This document shows positions 20,394 through 32,249 of a stretch of DNA of 64,000 nucleotides, piece after piece. This DNA comes from Cepaea nemoralis (lineage: Eukaryota > Mollusca > Gastropoda > Stylommatophora > Helicidae). Positions within the stretch are counted from its first letter, which is position 1. Each line of letters starts with the position of its first letter. Below the pieces are notes generated by a model that was not told the DNA's origin, did no database searches, and saw only the letters and a list, made by a program, of their open reading frames with translations. The DNA lies in assembly GCA_014155875.1 (NCBI GenBank), contig JACEFZ010012615.1:526118-590117 (forward strand), in the 5' to 3' direction. Made by a program: the position numbers and the translations under genes.

Positions 20394-20480
20394 TCATCAT
20401 CATCATCATCATCATCATCAACATCATCATCCTCATCATAATCATCATCTTTCTCTTCTTCTTCTTCCTCATTTTCCTAC
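20394..20480. repeat. (ATC)n and (TTC)n microsatellite
   Basis: ATC repeats with CTC and AAC interruptions run into short CTT repeats. Confidence 0.9.
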
Positions 20481-20782
20481 TAAATATTGCGTTTGTTGTT
20501 GTTTGTCCATCAAGAGTGATGATGACCATTCATTTCATCCAGTGGGGTTGAAAGTATGGAGCCATGAGTTATAAGATGGCTAAACACCATTATCCCTTTT
20601 TGGACAACTATCACCTTCAAATTAATATCCTATTTGTGGCTGACTCAGTCACAGGGTTATTAATTTGAGCCAGGAATGGGCCCTATTCTAATTGCTCTTT
20701 TGAGGATGAACAGGGTAGGGGTAATGGTATAATTGAATCAAACTTCCTGCTCTTTGTCTTCCTTTTCCTACCCCAATTCTTC

Positions 20783-20936
20783 TCCTTCTTTTCTTCGTCT
20801 TCTTCTTCGTCTTCTTCTTCATTATCTTCCTCCTCTTCTTTTCCCTGTCTTCTTCTTCTTCTTCTTCTTCTTCTTCTTCTTCTTCTTCTTCTTCTTCTTC
20901 TTCTTCTTCTTCTTCTTCTTCTTCTTCTTCTTCTTC

Positions 20937-20970
<34 letters not shown>

Positions 20971-21080
20971 TCTTCTGCTTCTTCTTCTTCTTCTTCTTCT
21001 TCTTCTTCTTCTTCTTCTTCTTCTTCTTCTTCTTCTTCTTCTTCTTCTTCTTCTTCTTCTTCTTCTTCTTCTTCTTCTTC
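20783..21080. repeat. Long (TTC)n tract with an inner (TGC)n block
   Basis: Interrupted CTT/CTC repeats begin about 20783. From about 20850 there is an almost pure TTC array, broken at about 20936-20975 by TGC repeats and one TTC-TGC junction, then pure TTC again to 21080. This gives a GAA(n)-GCA(n)-GAA(n) structure on the minus strand. The Arg, Lys, Phe and Leu homopolymer frames are artefacts. It may have grown from a LINE (GAA)n tail like those at 9698 and 22863. Confidence 0.95.
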
Positions 21081-21174
21081 CTTTCATCTCTTGACGGGGA
21101 ATATGTCCTCGACAAACTCTCACCAAGCCCTTTGTAGACTTTATGTTTTGCTGGAATTTGCAACTAAAGTTTTC

Positions 21175-21330
21175 TACGGAATGAAGTAGCCAATCTCAAA
21201 CCAACTATCCTTACTCGCCTCTTACAACAAACATGGACATACATGGTAGGTAACAAAATTATTATTCTTTACTTCCCCTATGGAACAAGGTATCACAGGC
21301 ACGGCATTCTGTTTGGATCTACACCTTTGT
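21175..21330 (+). mobile_element. Dispersed SINE-like repeat
   Basis: AGCCAATCTCAAACCAACTA, CCTCTTACAACAAACATGG and TTATTATTCTTTACTTCCCC recur in the same order at 24365-24475 with substitutions. No tRNA head is visible. Confidence 0.55.
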
Positions 21331-21904
21331 TATCAAATACAATATGAAAGCTATCACTGATGACAAAACTATTGGCCAATCTGTGACAAATGCAGATTAC
21401 GGCGGGTTCCGTGTGGGCAATCGTGTATCGGTTTAACTAAAACTTTCAATGATGTGGCCTGTTACAATCAGTCTTCACTGGTTGTTGAATATGAGGACGG
21501 AGCACGTATGGTAATGTTTCGAGTGCTGTAATGCCGGTTCTTGACGCAACTCAGCGGTATATGTTTACAACAACTGATCTGGAAGCTACGGAATTGTGTA
21601 TTCCGGGCTTCCGAACACCATAAGCTTGCCCTATTGTGTAGGAAAACGAATCTTACTACCAGAGGCAAGTGAATGATCAGAGTAAAGCACATACCTCGTG
21701 TTTGATTGTGGGTATGTGGGCGTATATTTGCTTGTGTGTATATAAGAGGCAGGCTTCAAATAAAATCTTTAAAAGTGTATAATAAATTACAAAAACCACG
21801 TCATTTTCTTGTAATCTGTCAATATTGCTGTTAAGGATGTAAAGAATGGTAAGCACGAGACATCACGGTGCAGACACACACGGTGACGTCGTTATGACAG
21901 TTTA

Positions 21905-22165
21905 AACATGGCCGTCCCACTTTTGAGATGCACCAAAGAGGAGCACGATCTGTTTTCCGTGTTTTCATCAGTGAAGGGGTGAAAACTATAAAGGTTCATC
22001 GGCGAATGAAGGTCCAGTATGGTGATTCATGACTGTCAGCCCAGCAAGTGGATGAGTAGAGTGGGAAGACTCAAACCGGCGAGAATTCTGTGACAGACTG
22101 TTCACGACCGGATCAGCCACACAGAGTAGTCACCGCGGAGTCAATTGTTCTAAAAGTAATCTAAG
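21905..22165 (+). mobile_element. mariner transposase N-terminal fragment
   Basis: Near-frames read LLRCTKEEHDLFSVFSSVKG, then KVHRRMKVQYGDS and, after a shift, a VDEW block with TGENSVTDC. This order matches the paired HTH region of mariner transposases (TKEEQ...F.....GV....IHRRM...YG...S...V.EW). The catalytic domain is absent. Broken by stops and shifts. Confidence 0.65.
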
Positions 22166-22435
22166 CACTTTAAGGTTGCTGGAGGGCTTGCATTGAACGC
22201 AGTAGTGACTACATCGAAAAACGATATATTTGTTCTTTACTATTTCAGAATATATTCACATACACACAAACACGCGCGCGCACACACATACACCATTTAA
22301 GGTTTTCACTTGAAACCTTCTCGTATAATACATCATCTCTGCTACAATGTAAACAACATTTAAGTCATAACTGTGACATATCCCTAGTTTCCATTTTCCA
22401 CCATCCATTTTAATTTGGTCCAAAAACTACTGATT

Positions 22436-22456
22436 GTTTGGCACTGAATCTGTGAA
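22436..22456 (-). repeat. Single end of the foldback family
   Basis: GTTTGGCACTGAATCTGTGA matches the right arm of the foldback elements at 4303 and 30622. The partner arm is not visible nearby. Confidence 0.5.
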
Positions 22457-22862
22457 TATTCTTCTGGAACACTTCTACACAAAGTAACCTTCCTTACTTG
22501 TTCAATGTCTGTCCTCAGTACTCCTGTAACTGGCTACAATTGATTTCAGAATATCAGCTCTCCCGTTACTGCAGGTTTTATGGTTTATGAGTAGTAGATC
22601 CACACCACGTCTCGATAAAATGATACCTTGTACGTACGTCAGTTCACAATTTATACTGTATCACCGCCATGTGCTTTCTGGGGCGTAACGTATTAGGTAC
22701 ACAATGGAATTCCCACACGTACGGAGTGCCAGATAACCAGGACTGTCAATTACACTGCGACTGTGACAACAATATGGGACCATGCAATATTCTCAATACT
22801 CTCCAATGGTGTTAAAAGGTCATTTACATTTCAGTTGCATTGCTTTGTTTACGTGACAAGTG

Positions 22863-23042
22863 CAAAGGCTTCTTCTTCTTCTTCTTCTTCTTCTTCTTCT
22901 TCTTCTTCTTCTTCTTCTTCTTCTTCTTCTTCTTCTTCTTCTAGTCTAAGCCGTGTGGTGTTGGTGATCATGTCTGTCCACAGCTTTCTGTATCGTGCCC
23001 TGCCAATCATTTCTGATACTGATGCTACTACATGTCAAATTG
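22863..23042 (-). mobile_element. LINE 3' end with (GAA)n tail
   Basis: The minus-strand frame MIGRARYRKLWTDMITNTTR is the C-terminal basic block of a LINE ORF2. It is followed by a (GAA)n tail seen as TTC repeats at 22870-22941. It aligns with the copies at 9698 and 17530. Confidence 0.75.
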
Positions 23043-23539
23043 TCGAACTGTCCAACATCTCATCACTTGGTCTCTTACAGGGAGAAAACTAGCACTCTAT
23101 TTTCATAACGGATGTCCGAAATCTGGAAACCAGAAAACAGGTGGTCGTATTTACATCTTTCTGTTCCATGAAAATTTAGCTTTAAGATTTCTTTTTAACT
23201 ATCTTCAGGTTAAGAAGGAAAGCAAGTTATACTTATCAGGAATATAGAGAGGTAGAGAAATAATGGGGCAAAGTGGGTTGTGGCAATAAAAGCCTGAGGC
23301 AGAAGCAGTTAATTAATAATTACGAACTATTAAGTACACATAGAGCCGCGATAGCGTAGTGGCTAGTGTGCTAACAATATTAATTATGATGCATTAGGTT
23401 AATGTATCAGCTTTTTGTTACGAAAGGAATTTCAGTAACTATTATGAAAGATTAGAACGAGTTATGATAACAATTGTGAAGGGTTAAGGTAATGTAACAA
23501 CTGTCTTGAGCAGAACGAGTTATAGTATAATTAATTATG

Positions 23540-23740
23540 AAGTATTAGTTAATGTAATGTGCAAACGAAATAATGGCAGACTTTTAAAACACTTGGAGAA
23601 GAGAATTACAGACAGGAGAAGAATAAAACTGGGAGAACTTGGAGGGAAGCTGCGTGAAATAACAAAGACAGGACTGCTTGGCGTTGGTTGTTAATGTTCT
23701 AGTGCCCCAATGGGGGAGATAAAGAGCACAAGATTAAAAG
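23540..23740 (+). mobile_element. LINE ORF2 extreme C-terminus
   Basis: Frames read GRTWREAA and then, past a stop, KDRTAWRWLLMF and CPNGGDKEHKI. This fits the (K)DR..WR.LV..LC..G..E ending common to several LINE families. Weakly related to the CCAATGGGG fragments at 7630, 30080 and 36690. Confidence 0.6.
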
Positions 23741-23859
23741 AATACCCGTGTGGGACAGAACGAATTACAGTAATAATTATGAAGTTAATGTAACCATACT
23801 AGAAACGAGAATATTTATAAAACAGTTGGTAGCAACACCAGTCGTTAAATTCAATAATA

Positions 23860-24065
23860 GACAAGACTTAACTGGTTCGGCCACCTAGTGAGAATGAACC
23901 CAATGTCGCCAGCACCAAGAGTATGCAACATGAAAATGGAAACACCAAGAGACAGGGGAAGATCACGAAGAAAATTTATGAACGAAGTCATCAATACATT
24001 AAAAACCCACACATCTCAGCATACCAAGCGACCCAACGAGCTCTAGCTCGTAAACCAATCATCAA
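23860..24065 (+). mobile_element. LINE ORF2 C-terminal fragment
   Basis: The frame reads WFGHLVRMNPMSPAPRVCN, then METPRDRGRSRRKFMNEVIN. It matches the W.GH..RM.......G.....R.RGR....W...I block of LINEs. 5'-truncated. Confidence 0.65.
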
Positions 24066-24829
24066 ACAAACCTGCGACACATAACTATATATACAGCATT
24101 GAAGGACACAAGAATAAAGAAAGAACAAGATTGAATGTAACAACTGGGACAGGACATGACCCTTAGACCATCCAGCATCAGTTCTTTCTGTCTGCCTCTA
24201 CCTCTGTTACCCCTAATCGTTGTAGTCGTTATGGTGTTAATAATCTTCTGATTCTCCTATTGCCGTTAAGACTCCTAGTGAAGTATAGGTCCACAATGAC
24301 GCATGTCAAGTCCTGTGTAGGTCAGCCCACCGTTGGTTGGATGTTGGATGGGCTTTCCCAACAGTGTGAGATAGCCAGTTTGAGACCAAACCTCTTTAAC
24401 CGCCTTTTACAACATGCCCTGAGATTTACAGCGTTATTATTCTTTACTTTTCCTGTGGGAAAACCCGGTAACACATGGGCGAGGTCGGCACTGGTTCAGC
24501 CCATTTACTTCCTTAAAACTATACCTAATCTTATGGTTGGTTATACGTTACTTACATGTACTTTACATGACGTGCAATAAATCACGTCATTTGTTGGCAA
24601 CTTGTGATTTACTATGCAATTTTACTTTCAGTAGTTTTAAATTGATTTCTGAATTGCCGACACCTCATACCATCGAGATCAGCGCAAGATAATCTGCTTT
24701 CAAATCGCTCGAGGCTGATTTCGAACCCTCGGAATGTCGAGAAATCGTTGTACTGCGTTTCACTATTCCCTAAACAACTGACGCCAACAATGTTGGTTTG
24801 GAACGGGTATAGCACTTATAATGACCATT
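24066..24829. other. No gene; SINE-like fragment at 24330-24480
   Basis: Contains the second copy of the dispersed repeat at 21175 (GACCAAACCTCTTTAACCGC, TTATTATTCTTTACTTTTCC). A 106-codon frame crossing it is not supported. Confidence 0.5.
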
Positions 24830-25085
24830 ATGTTAAAGTTGCATATCATTTACAGACGTCGCAGTCAACCCCAGCATTTTGGTTGTGATTTCTTGGCAAG
24901 TTTTGCGTTTGATGGTTTACCATTGCTTTTTGAACGACGGGCACTCATACCAATATATGAAAATGAACGCAAATGGGTCTGCTGCCAAATCACAAATCTC
25001 CTGTAGCTGTGTTATGAACGCGGTATGAGGTATTACGAACTGCGTCCGTAACCCTGTCGCCGAAGAGGCGCAATCAGCATTTAAC
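24830..25085 (-). mobile_element. tRNA-derived SINE, family S2
   Basis: The minus strand has a tRNA-like head (GGCGACAGGGTTACGGACGC, then GTTCATAACACAGC at the B-box position). The body has AAAGCAATGGTAAACCATC and ends GTTGACTGCGACGTCTG, ATGATATGCAACT. Fuller relatives are at 29750 and 45605. Confidence 0.8.
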
Positions 25086-25439
25086 GAAACACAATACCGC
25101 ACCTCTCATGAACGCTGGGCTATATGGACCACACATTCTCTTCTCTTCTCCCCCCCCCTCCCCCTCCCCCTCCTATAAGTGCTAAACATATGTTGCAGAC
25201 GACTAATAGAAATCATATGGCAAGCGAAGACAGCCAACAAGACTTTAAAACCTGGAATGTACGTATTTAAACGTTACTGAATGTGATCAATCTCCGTGTG
25301 TTTAGGCACCCCACTATTTCGATCGCCCAGTAGGTTCTACGGTCTAGAGGTTACACGACTTTCTCCGTAATCTCGTAAACTCTCGTAAGTAACGTGACGT
25401 TGCGCGAGAATTGGTAGCTGTTCTCTCCGCGTCGGTAAC

Positions 25440-25562
25440 TTACGGGGTATTGAGCCGGTCGCTCAGAAAGCAATGGCAAACTACTGAGCGTAGTCTTGCC
25501 AAGAAATCAACAAACAGCTGAAAGATTCTGATGTTGACAGCGATGTTCTGTAAAGGATATGC
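25440..25562 (+). mobile_element. SINE S2, 3' half
   Basis: CTCAGAAAGCAATGGCAAAC, TAGTCTTGCCAAGAAATC, GATGTTGACAGCGATGTTC and AGGATATGCGAAC match the S2 body and tail in plus orientation. The head is missing. Confidence 0.75.
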
Positions 25563-25639
25563 GAACAAAAAATGTAGGTTCTACACAAAGGATTATCTAG
25601 TTATGCTATTCTCGGGTTTTCTCAATGAGTGTTCTGCCC

Positions 25640-25830
25640 AGTACCAACGTCCTTTCTTAACCACTTGATGCTAGGAAATTGTCTAGTTCTCTCCATGAGC
25701 TCCACATTGGTGGTTTTATCATGCCATGTTAGTGGCACTATTATGTGCAGGCACCAGCTAATTATTGTTTATAGTTTATTTGTCATTCTCTTAGTTGTTC
25801 CGCGTGTCTATGATCCCTATAGTAGTACTC
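25640..25830. repeat. Dispersed repeat, second copy of 7978-8170
   Basis: Shares TAGTTCTCTCCATGAGCTC, TGCAGGCACCAGCTAATT and CTTAGTTGTTC with the earlier copy, in the same order. Confidence 0.5.
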
Positions 25831-25844
25831 ATTGTACAATATGG

Positions 25845-26087
25845 AGTCTCCGTGGCGAAGTGGTCAAGCCGTCTGACTTGGGCTCCGAAGCTTGTGAATT
25901 CGATTCTTGGCCGTGTCCTTCGGTTCACGAGTGCAGTTTTTCGGAGACTCCTGAGGGTCGTCGCTGGAGCTACGGAGTTCGTGCTTTGTGCGACGCTTTC
26001 CGCGCTGCGTAAAGAGACTGAGCCATATGGGATAAAACCCGGTGCAATGAAGTCAACCCTGTCGAGTTTAAAGCGACTTTTTTTTTA
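25845..26087 (+). mobile_element. tRNA-derived SINE, family S4, near complete
   Basis: Starts with a tRNA-like head: A-box-like GTGGCGAAGTGGTCAAGC, anticodon-arm-like CTGACTTGGGCTCCGAAG, B-box-like TGAATTCGATTC. The body has GGTTCACGAGTGCAGTTTTT and GGAGCTACGGAGTTCGTGC, then CCCTGTCGAGTTTAAAGCGA and a T-run. RNA polymerase III would read from the A and B boxes. A truncated copy is at 13380 (-) and a fragment at 2432. Confidence 0.8.
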
Positions 26088-26744
26088 AATTGAACATTAC
26101 CAAAAGTACCATCCAAACGAAGAATATGTTGCAGAACTGTTTCTTCCCCTAAAAACATAAAAGCCATTGAGGTGTGTAAGACCAGTATGGAAAATATACA
26201 TCTGCAAAAAAGGCAGAATAGAATGTAACTAGATCATGATTACGCACTAGCACATACGAACTTGCTAGGGATTAAGCCTAGGTAGGCAATGTTTCGTTAT
26301 TTCATTTTCCACATACACCAACAACAACCACTGAAGGAACGCAGGACTACACTTATCTGTAAGTACCTACGCGAGCAGACGTCAGGTACCACAGCTATGA
26401 AACGTACAGGTGAAGCCCGCAGTTGAACTACGTGTCCTTGATGTGTGTACTGTGTTGAAGGTATATCTTCACCTTGTGCTTTCATCTCTGCAAGCACAAC
26501 TACACACGTACACACGCTCACACTGTGATCCCACCTGGAGAATTGTACATGGGCTTGTAAAACAGTAGGAAACACAACAAGAGGATTATTATGTTTTATT
26601 TGTACATTATCACCGTCATTGCACCCCTATACAGACATAAATGAATCTAGTCTCTTCCTTGTTAAGTCTGGAGAATCACAACACTGTGAACCGCTAAAGA
26701 TTCCAGTGTGTGCATATCACATAAAGTCAGTTTTCTAATTTTCA
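26088..26744. other. No recognisable feature
   Basis: No supported frame. The 92-codon minus-strand frame at 26297-26575 has no motif. Confidence 0.45.
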
Positions 26745-26890
26745 AATTGAACTAGGAAGAGATCCAGTCGGCCTACTCTTTTGCGATTGTCGAGGTATTT
26801 TTAACATGCTCAGCTTGAACACAGAATCTCCTAGCTTTTTACACGTATCCAAAAAGGCTAGACCTCTGGTTCCCTGCCCTGTTGAGTTTT
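26745..26890 (-). mobile_element. SINE S5, diverged fragment
   Basis: ATTTTTAACATGCTCAGCTT then GAACACAGAATCTCCTAGC and CCAAAAAGGCTAG parallel the S5 body at 16985-17050 (ATCTTTAACGTGTCCAACTT, ACAAGGCTAG). Confidence 0.5.
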
Positions 26891-27660
<770 letters not shown>

Positions 27661-28012
27661 GAGATTATACTCGAAAGTTCACCTACCAGATACAATCCAA
27701 TACTGACAATAAAATCCCACTTAAACTCAAGTCTGCTCCTGAATAGTTTTAGTTACATGTTCACTGGCTAAAAGATTAATCAAATACATTAAGCTATCAA
27801 TTTATGAGATCTTGTCTGTTATAGACTGATAACACACGAATATCTGACGGTGCCCTGGATAGACACAACGGATTGGTTCTGTCGTGATTAATTTATGATA
27901 GAAAGGATGCCCCAGTGACCTGCATTACAACACCGGGACTTATCTTAGGTCTGGACATTAAATATGCACAAGGTGTTTTAAAAATAGCCTTCACATATTT
28001 TAAGTACACGAA

Positions 28013-28015
<3 letters not shown>

Positions 28016-28100
<85 letters not shown>
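28016..28100. repeat. (TA)n microsatellite
   Basis: About 85 bp of uninterrupted TA. It directly abuts CTAGCTGACCCGGC at 28101. Confidence 0.98.
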
Positions 28101-28101
<1 letters not shown>

Positions 28102-28196
28102 TAGCTGACCCGGCCCGGCTTCGCCCAGTCCCTGGTGGGGAGCATCTCATTTAATTCATATAAGTAGTCATATAAGTTCTCGTTCCCGTTACCGAC

Positions 28197-28275
<79 letters not shown>

Positions 28276-28440
28276 ATGTATGTCTGTCTTTCTGTCTGTC
28301 TTTCTGTCTGTCTGTCTGTCTGACCCGGCCCGGCATCGGCCCAACTCCTGGTGTGGAGCATCTCATTTAATTCATATAAGTAGTCATATAAGCTCCCGTT
28401 CCCGTTCCCGACTATCTATCTGTCTGTCTGTCTGTCTATA

Positions 28441-28485
<45 letters not shown>

Positions 28486-28576
28486 GCTGTCTGATCCGGC
28501 CCGGCTTCGCCCAGCCCCTGATGGCGAGCATCTCATTTAATTCATATAAGTAGTCATATAAGTTCCCGTTCCCGAC

Positions 28577-28672
<96 letters not shown>

Positions 28673-28705
28673 CCTCCCTCTCTGTCTGTCTGTCTGTCTA
28701 ATCAT
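28101..28705. repeat. Composite repeat: CCCGGC core plus (TGTC)n, three tandem units
   Basis: Core TGACCCGGCCCGGCTTCGCC, then AGCATCTCATTTAATTCATA, TAAGTAGTCATATAAG and CGTTCCCG, each followed by a long TGTC array. Units begin near 28104, 28321 and 28494. A diverged core is at 28899-28948. The core-plus-array units have been tandemly expanded together. Confidence 0.9.
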
Positions 28706-28889
28706 TTATTGGTTGCAGTTAGAACAACCTTAGATAAACGAAGACCAACTTACAAAAAGCATTAGAAAGAGCACTTGAAAGATCTTTACATCTTCCCCAA
28801 CAATTAAATTGGGTAAATGGAGCGGCGGCAGCAGCATCAGCAGAAGAAGGAAAAGGAGGAGTAGACAACTGCAGCGAAAAGGTGGGTCT

Positions 28890-29484
28890 GTCTATCTATC
28901 TGACCCGGCGTGGCTTCGCCCAGCTCCTGGCGGGTAGCGTCTCATTAAATTCATACAACAAAAAAAAGTAACTTAAAAGAATGTCCTTCCACACACCATC
29001 CATTATTTTTAATGAAAACTCTTTCTAATCACCTGCATGACTACAGTAACTTCTTAAGCATTAAAAGATGAGTTACAATGTTATGCATTGTGCATTATTT
29101 TTATGAAAAATTTAAAAATGCCTTAAAGATTGTATCATTATTTATTATAACTCATATGCCGGTACATAACTATAGACACAGAGTTTATAAATCTTTGAAA
29201 ACGATGCCACAATATGACTATAAGGTATACAGAAAAGTTATTCCCCTTGAAATAACTTTTACAGAGTTAGGTCCCCTGAGATATATGAAATTATAATGAA
29301 AAATGGAAAATTAAATAATATTGGGTAAGCAGCCGATTTCACACTAAAAAATATGACAGTGGGCTGCGCTGGAATGAAAGGAAGACGTGTAGAAAATTTC
29401 ATCTCAATCGGATGGGCCGTTCGCGAGCGCATAAAGGACATATGGACATACAGACAGACAGACGGAGATCGCCTTTTATATATA

Positions 29485-29490
<6 letters not shown>
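28890..29490. mobile_element. Dispersed element, head and tail of the CCCGGC repeat
   Basis: The head TGACCCGGCGTGGCTTCGCC is at 28899. The other end is AAATTTCATCTCAATCGGAT, GGGCCGTTCGCGAGC, CAGACAGACAGACGGAGATC, TTTTATATATAAGATA at 29390-29490. Similar head and tail pairs are widespread in animal genomes; I do not assign the class. The interior shows no coding. Confidence 0.5.
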
Positions 29491-29543
<53 letters not shown>

Positions 29544-29550
29544 TATAGAT

Positions 29551-29615
<65 letters not shown>
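29485..29615. repeat. (TA)n followed by (GA)n
   Basis: TA repeats to about 29542, a GATATAGATAGA bridge, then GA repeats to 29614. Confidence 0.97.
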
Positions 29616-29744
29616 CATGTTTCTTTAACTCATTGACTACAAAGCAGAGTCGCATATTTTAATAATTATCATCATTGGTTACAAAAGGAATATATGTCAG
29701 TCATCATGAACATCATCATCATAGTGAGGGAAAGTTAAAAACAT

Positions 29745-29990
29745 TAGTTGCATATCCTTTACAAGACGTTGCAATCAACACCAGCATTTTTTTATTTTTT
29801 GCTGTTGTGATCTCTTGGTAAGTTTAATTAAGTAGTTTGCCATTGCTTTCTAAACGACCAGCACCCATACCATTTCGTTAAAAAAACCAAAACAAGACGG
29901 TCTGCTGCTAAATCGCCCTCAGCTGTGTTTCGAACCCGGGTATGCGGGATTACGAACTGCGCCCATAATCCACGGAGTCAGTGAGGGAAA
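29745..29990 (-). mobile_element. tRNA-derived SINE, family S2
   Basis: The minus strand begins CTCCGTGGATTATGGGCGCA and has an exact B box GGGTTCGAAAC. The body has AAATGGTATGGGTGCTGGTC and AAGCAATGGCAAACTAC; the tail has AACGTCTTGTAAAGGATATG, CAACTAA. It is the best-preserved head of this family in the window. A stretch of T/A insertions (29787-29800) interrupts the body. Confidence 0.85.
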
Positions 29991-30079
29991 TACGGTCATA
30001 CTATTCCCCCGTGCATCCAGACCTACAAAACGCGATGGTCATATCACATCAGTGACGCCTACCAGGTGTTATTTATTTT

Positions 30080-30300
30080 TTAAACAGTTATATTCGTCTT
30101 ATTCTGCTGTTGCGATCTATCCCCCAATGGAGCATTGGTTCTCAACCAACTCTGGATCCGTCCTATGTCTTCTCTGTCTCCTGCAGCTGCACCCAGGTAC
30201 TTCCTCATTCCACCCATATCTCTTGCTAGCACAGCGGCAAGGCTCTGATGCTCTCTGTTCGGAGAGATATTTCTTATACCAGAGCTTTTCTGTCTAGACT
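30080..30300 (-). mobile_element. LINE 3'-end fragment (CCAATGGGG family)
   Basis: On the minus strand, GGATCCAGAGTTGGTTGAGA, ACCAATGCTCCATTGGGGGA matches the layout at 36700-36760 (GAGTTAGTTGAGAGCC, CCAATGGGGGATA). The coding part is degraded. Confidence 0.5.
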
Positions 30301-30412
30301 TACCAACGTGCAGCAATCTTTTACAGCATCACGGGTCGCTGATCAGACTGGTACGCCTTGTCGATCAGACTGTACGCCTTGTCAATCCCTCTGACGCATA
30401 TTCGTGGTGTCT

Positions 30413-30642
30413 TTCACTAATTCGATGCCGAAGGATAATATATCACTAAATATGACCTCCAGTTTTGACAAAGGGACGATATATCGCTATACTAGGGTCA
30501 TGGTGTTATTTGTTTTGTTTCGTGGTATCTCGCACAATTTCAATGCTCGGTGAACGGAAATGTACATTATAGTATTTGTTCGTTTGATTGTGTACCATGT
30601 AAGGTCTAAGCCTATGTTTTGTTTGACCCTGAATCAGTGAAT
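30413..30642. mobile_element. 230-bp foldback/MITE element
   Basis: The left arm TTCACTAATTCGATGCC and the right arm (reversed) TTCACTGATTCAGGGTC are imperfect inverted repeats. Both relate to the perfect hairpin at 4263-4318, and both share the next block (GAAGGATA; GAAAGATA at 4280). The interior has no coding. Confidence 0.6.
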
Positions 30643-30669
30643 GTTCTGCATGCATTGTCGTTCAAACCA

Positions 30670-30875
30670 CAGCAGACGTTCAGTGGCTAGCACTCGTGCC
30701 TGCTGCCCCGGAGGTCAGGGCTTCACATTCACAAACGAGACGGATATGTAAAATTGACCTTGGCTCCCAAGTCGACCCAGCCTAAAATGGGCAGCTGGAA
30801 ATATCTCGGCAAGCAGCAAGCTGCCGGCGTTATATTGACCACACCACCCGTGAGTGCCCATTTGTCTATAAAGAT
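30670..30875 (+). mobile_element. tRNA-derived SINE, family S1
   Basis: A-box-like CGTTCAGTGGCTAGCACTCG, a weak B box near 30715, body AAAATTGACCTTGGCTCCCA and GTCGACCCAGCC, and end GCCGGCGTTATATTGACCAC. The only plus-strand copy of the family here. Confidence 0.75.
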
Positions 30876-31059
30876 GTTAGCAAATTACAGTTTTGAGTAG
30901 TGACAAATCTATTGATAAAAATTATGGATTACGACTGTTAGGGCGGGAACTCTACAGAATATACCACTGCTGATTTTAATCCAGTTTAGATTTTAGTAAT
31001 AAAGATGTCCTGCTAGACATTTGAACCTGCACTCTTCAATATGTCATATGAACTTAAAT

Positions 31060-31245
31060 GCCCACTTCTCGCCCTTGACTCTGAGACGTAAACTACAAGT
31101 ACATGTGAAGTAGGAGAAGGGTTCACCATATGGCGCAAGACACTGGTAATTGAAATCTAACACTCACAATAAAAAAAAAATGTCCAGTACACTCACTAGT
31201 AGTAGCTACTAGGACACACGCTCGAGTTCAAAGCGTAAAAACGTT
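31060..31245 (+). mobile_element. SINE S6, 3' part
   Basis: ACGTAAACTACAAGTACATG, GGAGAAGGGTTCACCATATG and GCTCGAGTTCAAAGCG match the 3' part of the copy at 31465. Confidence 0.65.
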
Positions 31246-31464
31246 TTATTATCTTCTTTTTCCTGTTGATTAAAACATTGTGTAGTTTAATTTCAATATT
31301 TTAATTGATACGTCTTACAGGAAAAGCGGTTTTTATCTATAGGTTGTGCTATAAATTGTTCTTTCCCGCAAGGACACCATCTATTTAAATTATTCATTAT
31401 AAATTGAAAATTTCAAACCTTTTGGTTATTTTTTTTTTCCATAACGATTTACACTTCTAGTACA

Positions 31465-31765
31465 GTGCAGGTCAGCATGGTCGAATGGGTAAGAACGTGT
31501 GTTCTTAAACATCCGTTGTGCTGATGCCGAGGTAAGCGGTTCAAGCCTTACACCGGACAGCTGGACTAAAATGTTGACCTGTCGTCCTTGGCTTGGGGAG
31601 GTAAATTACAAGTACCTCTGAAGTCGAAGTTGGTTCGCCTGATGGCGAGGGACACAGTTAATAGGGAAAGCTAATCCACACGCAAAATTCAGTCCAGCAC
31701 TACTAGAAGTAGTGTGTATGGACTACGCTTGAGTTCAAAGCGAGCGAGCGCAACAACACAAAGCT
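31465..31765 (+). mobile_element. tRNA-derived SINE, family S6, near complete
   Basis: Head with A-box-like AGCATGGTCGAATGGGTAAG and B-box-like GCGGTTCAAGCC. Body TGACCTGTCGTCCTTGGC and GGTAAATTACAAGTACCTC. 3' part AGGGAAAGCTAATCCACACG, CGCTTGAGTTCAAAGCGAG, ending in A-rich sequence. Related 3' parts are at 31060 and 47885. Confidence 0.75.
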
Positions 31766-32039
31766 TCTAGTAAAAACAAGCTGCTTGTTACTGTTACAAT
31801 TTTACACCAGGAACATTGCCAATTTGCCACAATCTCAGTGGTTGGTATCAACTCTCTTTCGAATTATTAGACCTTCAGCAAACAAATTGGTTTGCCACAC
31901 TGTGTGGCAACTGTTCTGGCTAGTTGGCCTTCACACACTAGTCCTGAAATACCTTCCCAGCAGGCACCGACAATGGTGCAAATATCGTAATTGGATTTTA
32001 AAATTTAATCTTATTCTTCCTCTTTTTCTGGATCTGCTT

Positions 32040-32110
32040 CTTGTTCTTCTTGTGCTTGTGTTTGTTGTTGTTGTTGGTGGTGTTGTTAGTGTTGATATTG
32101 TTGATAATTG

Positions 32111-32156
<46 letters not shown>

Positions 32157-32245
32157 CTTCTTCTTCTTCTTCTTCTTCTTCATCTTCTTCTTCTTCTTCT
32201 TCTTCTTCTTCTTCTTCTTCTTCTTCTTCTTCTTCTTCTTCTGTA
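32040..32245. repeat. (GTT)n-(CTT)n compound microsatellite
   Basis: TTG/GTT repeats from about 32060 to 32155 change to CTT repeats to 32242. Leu, Ser, Phe and Asn homopolymer frames here are artefacts. Confidence 0.96.
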
Positions 32246-32249
32246 TCAG

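Noticed and set aside
20683..21163. Poly-Arg, poly-Lys and poly-Phe proteins of 113-147 codons
   Set aside because: Translations of the TTC tract.
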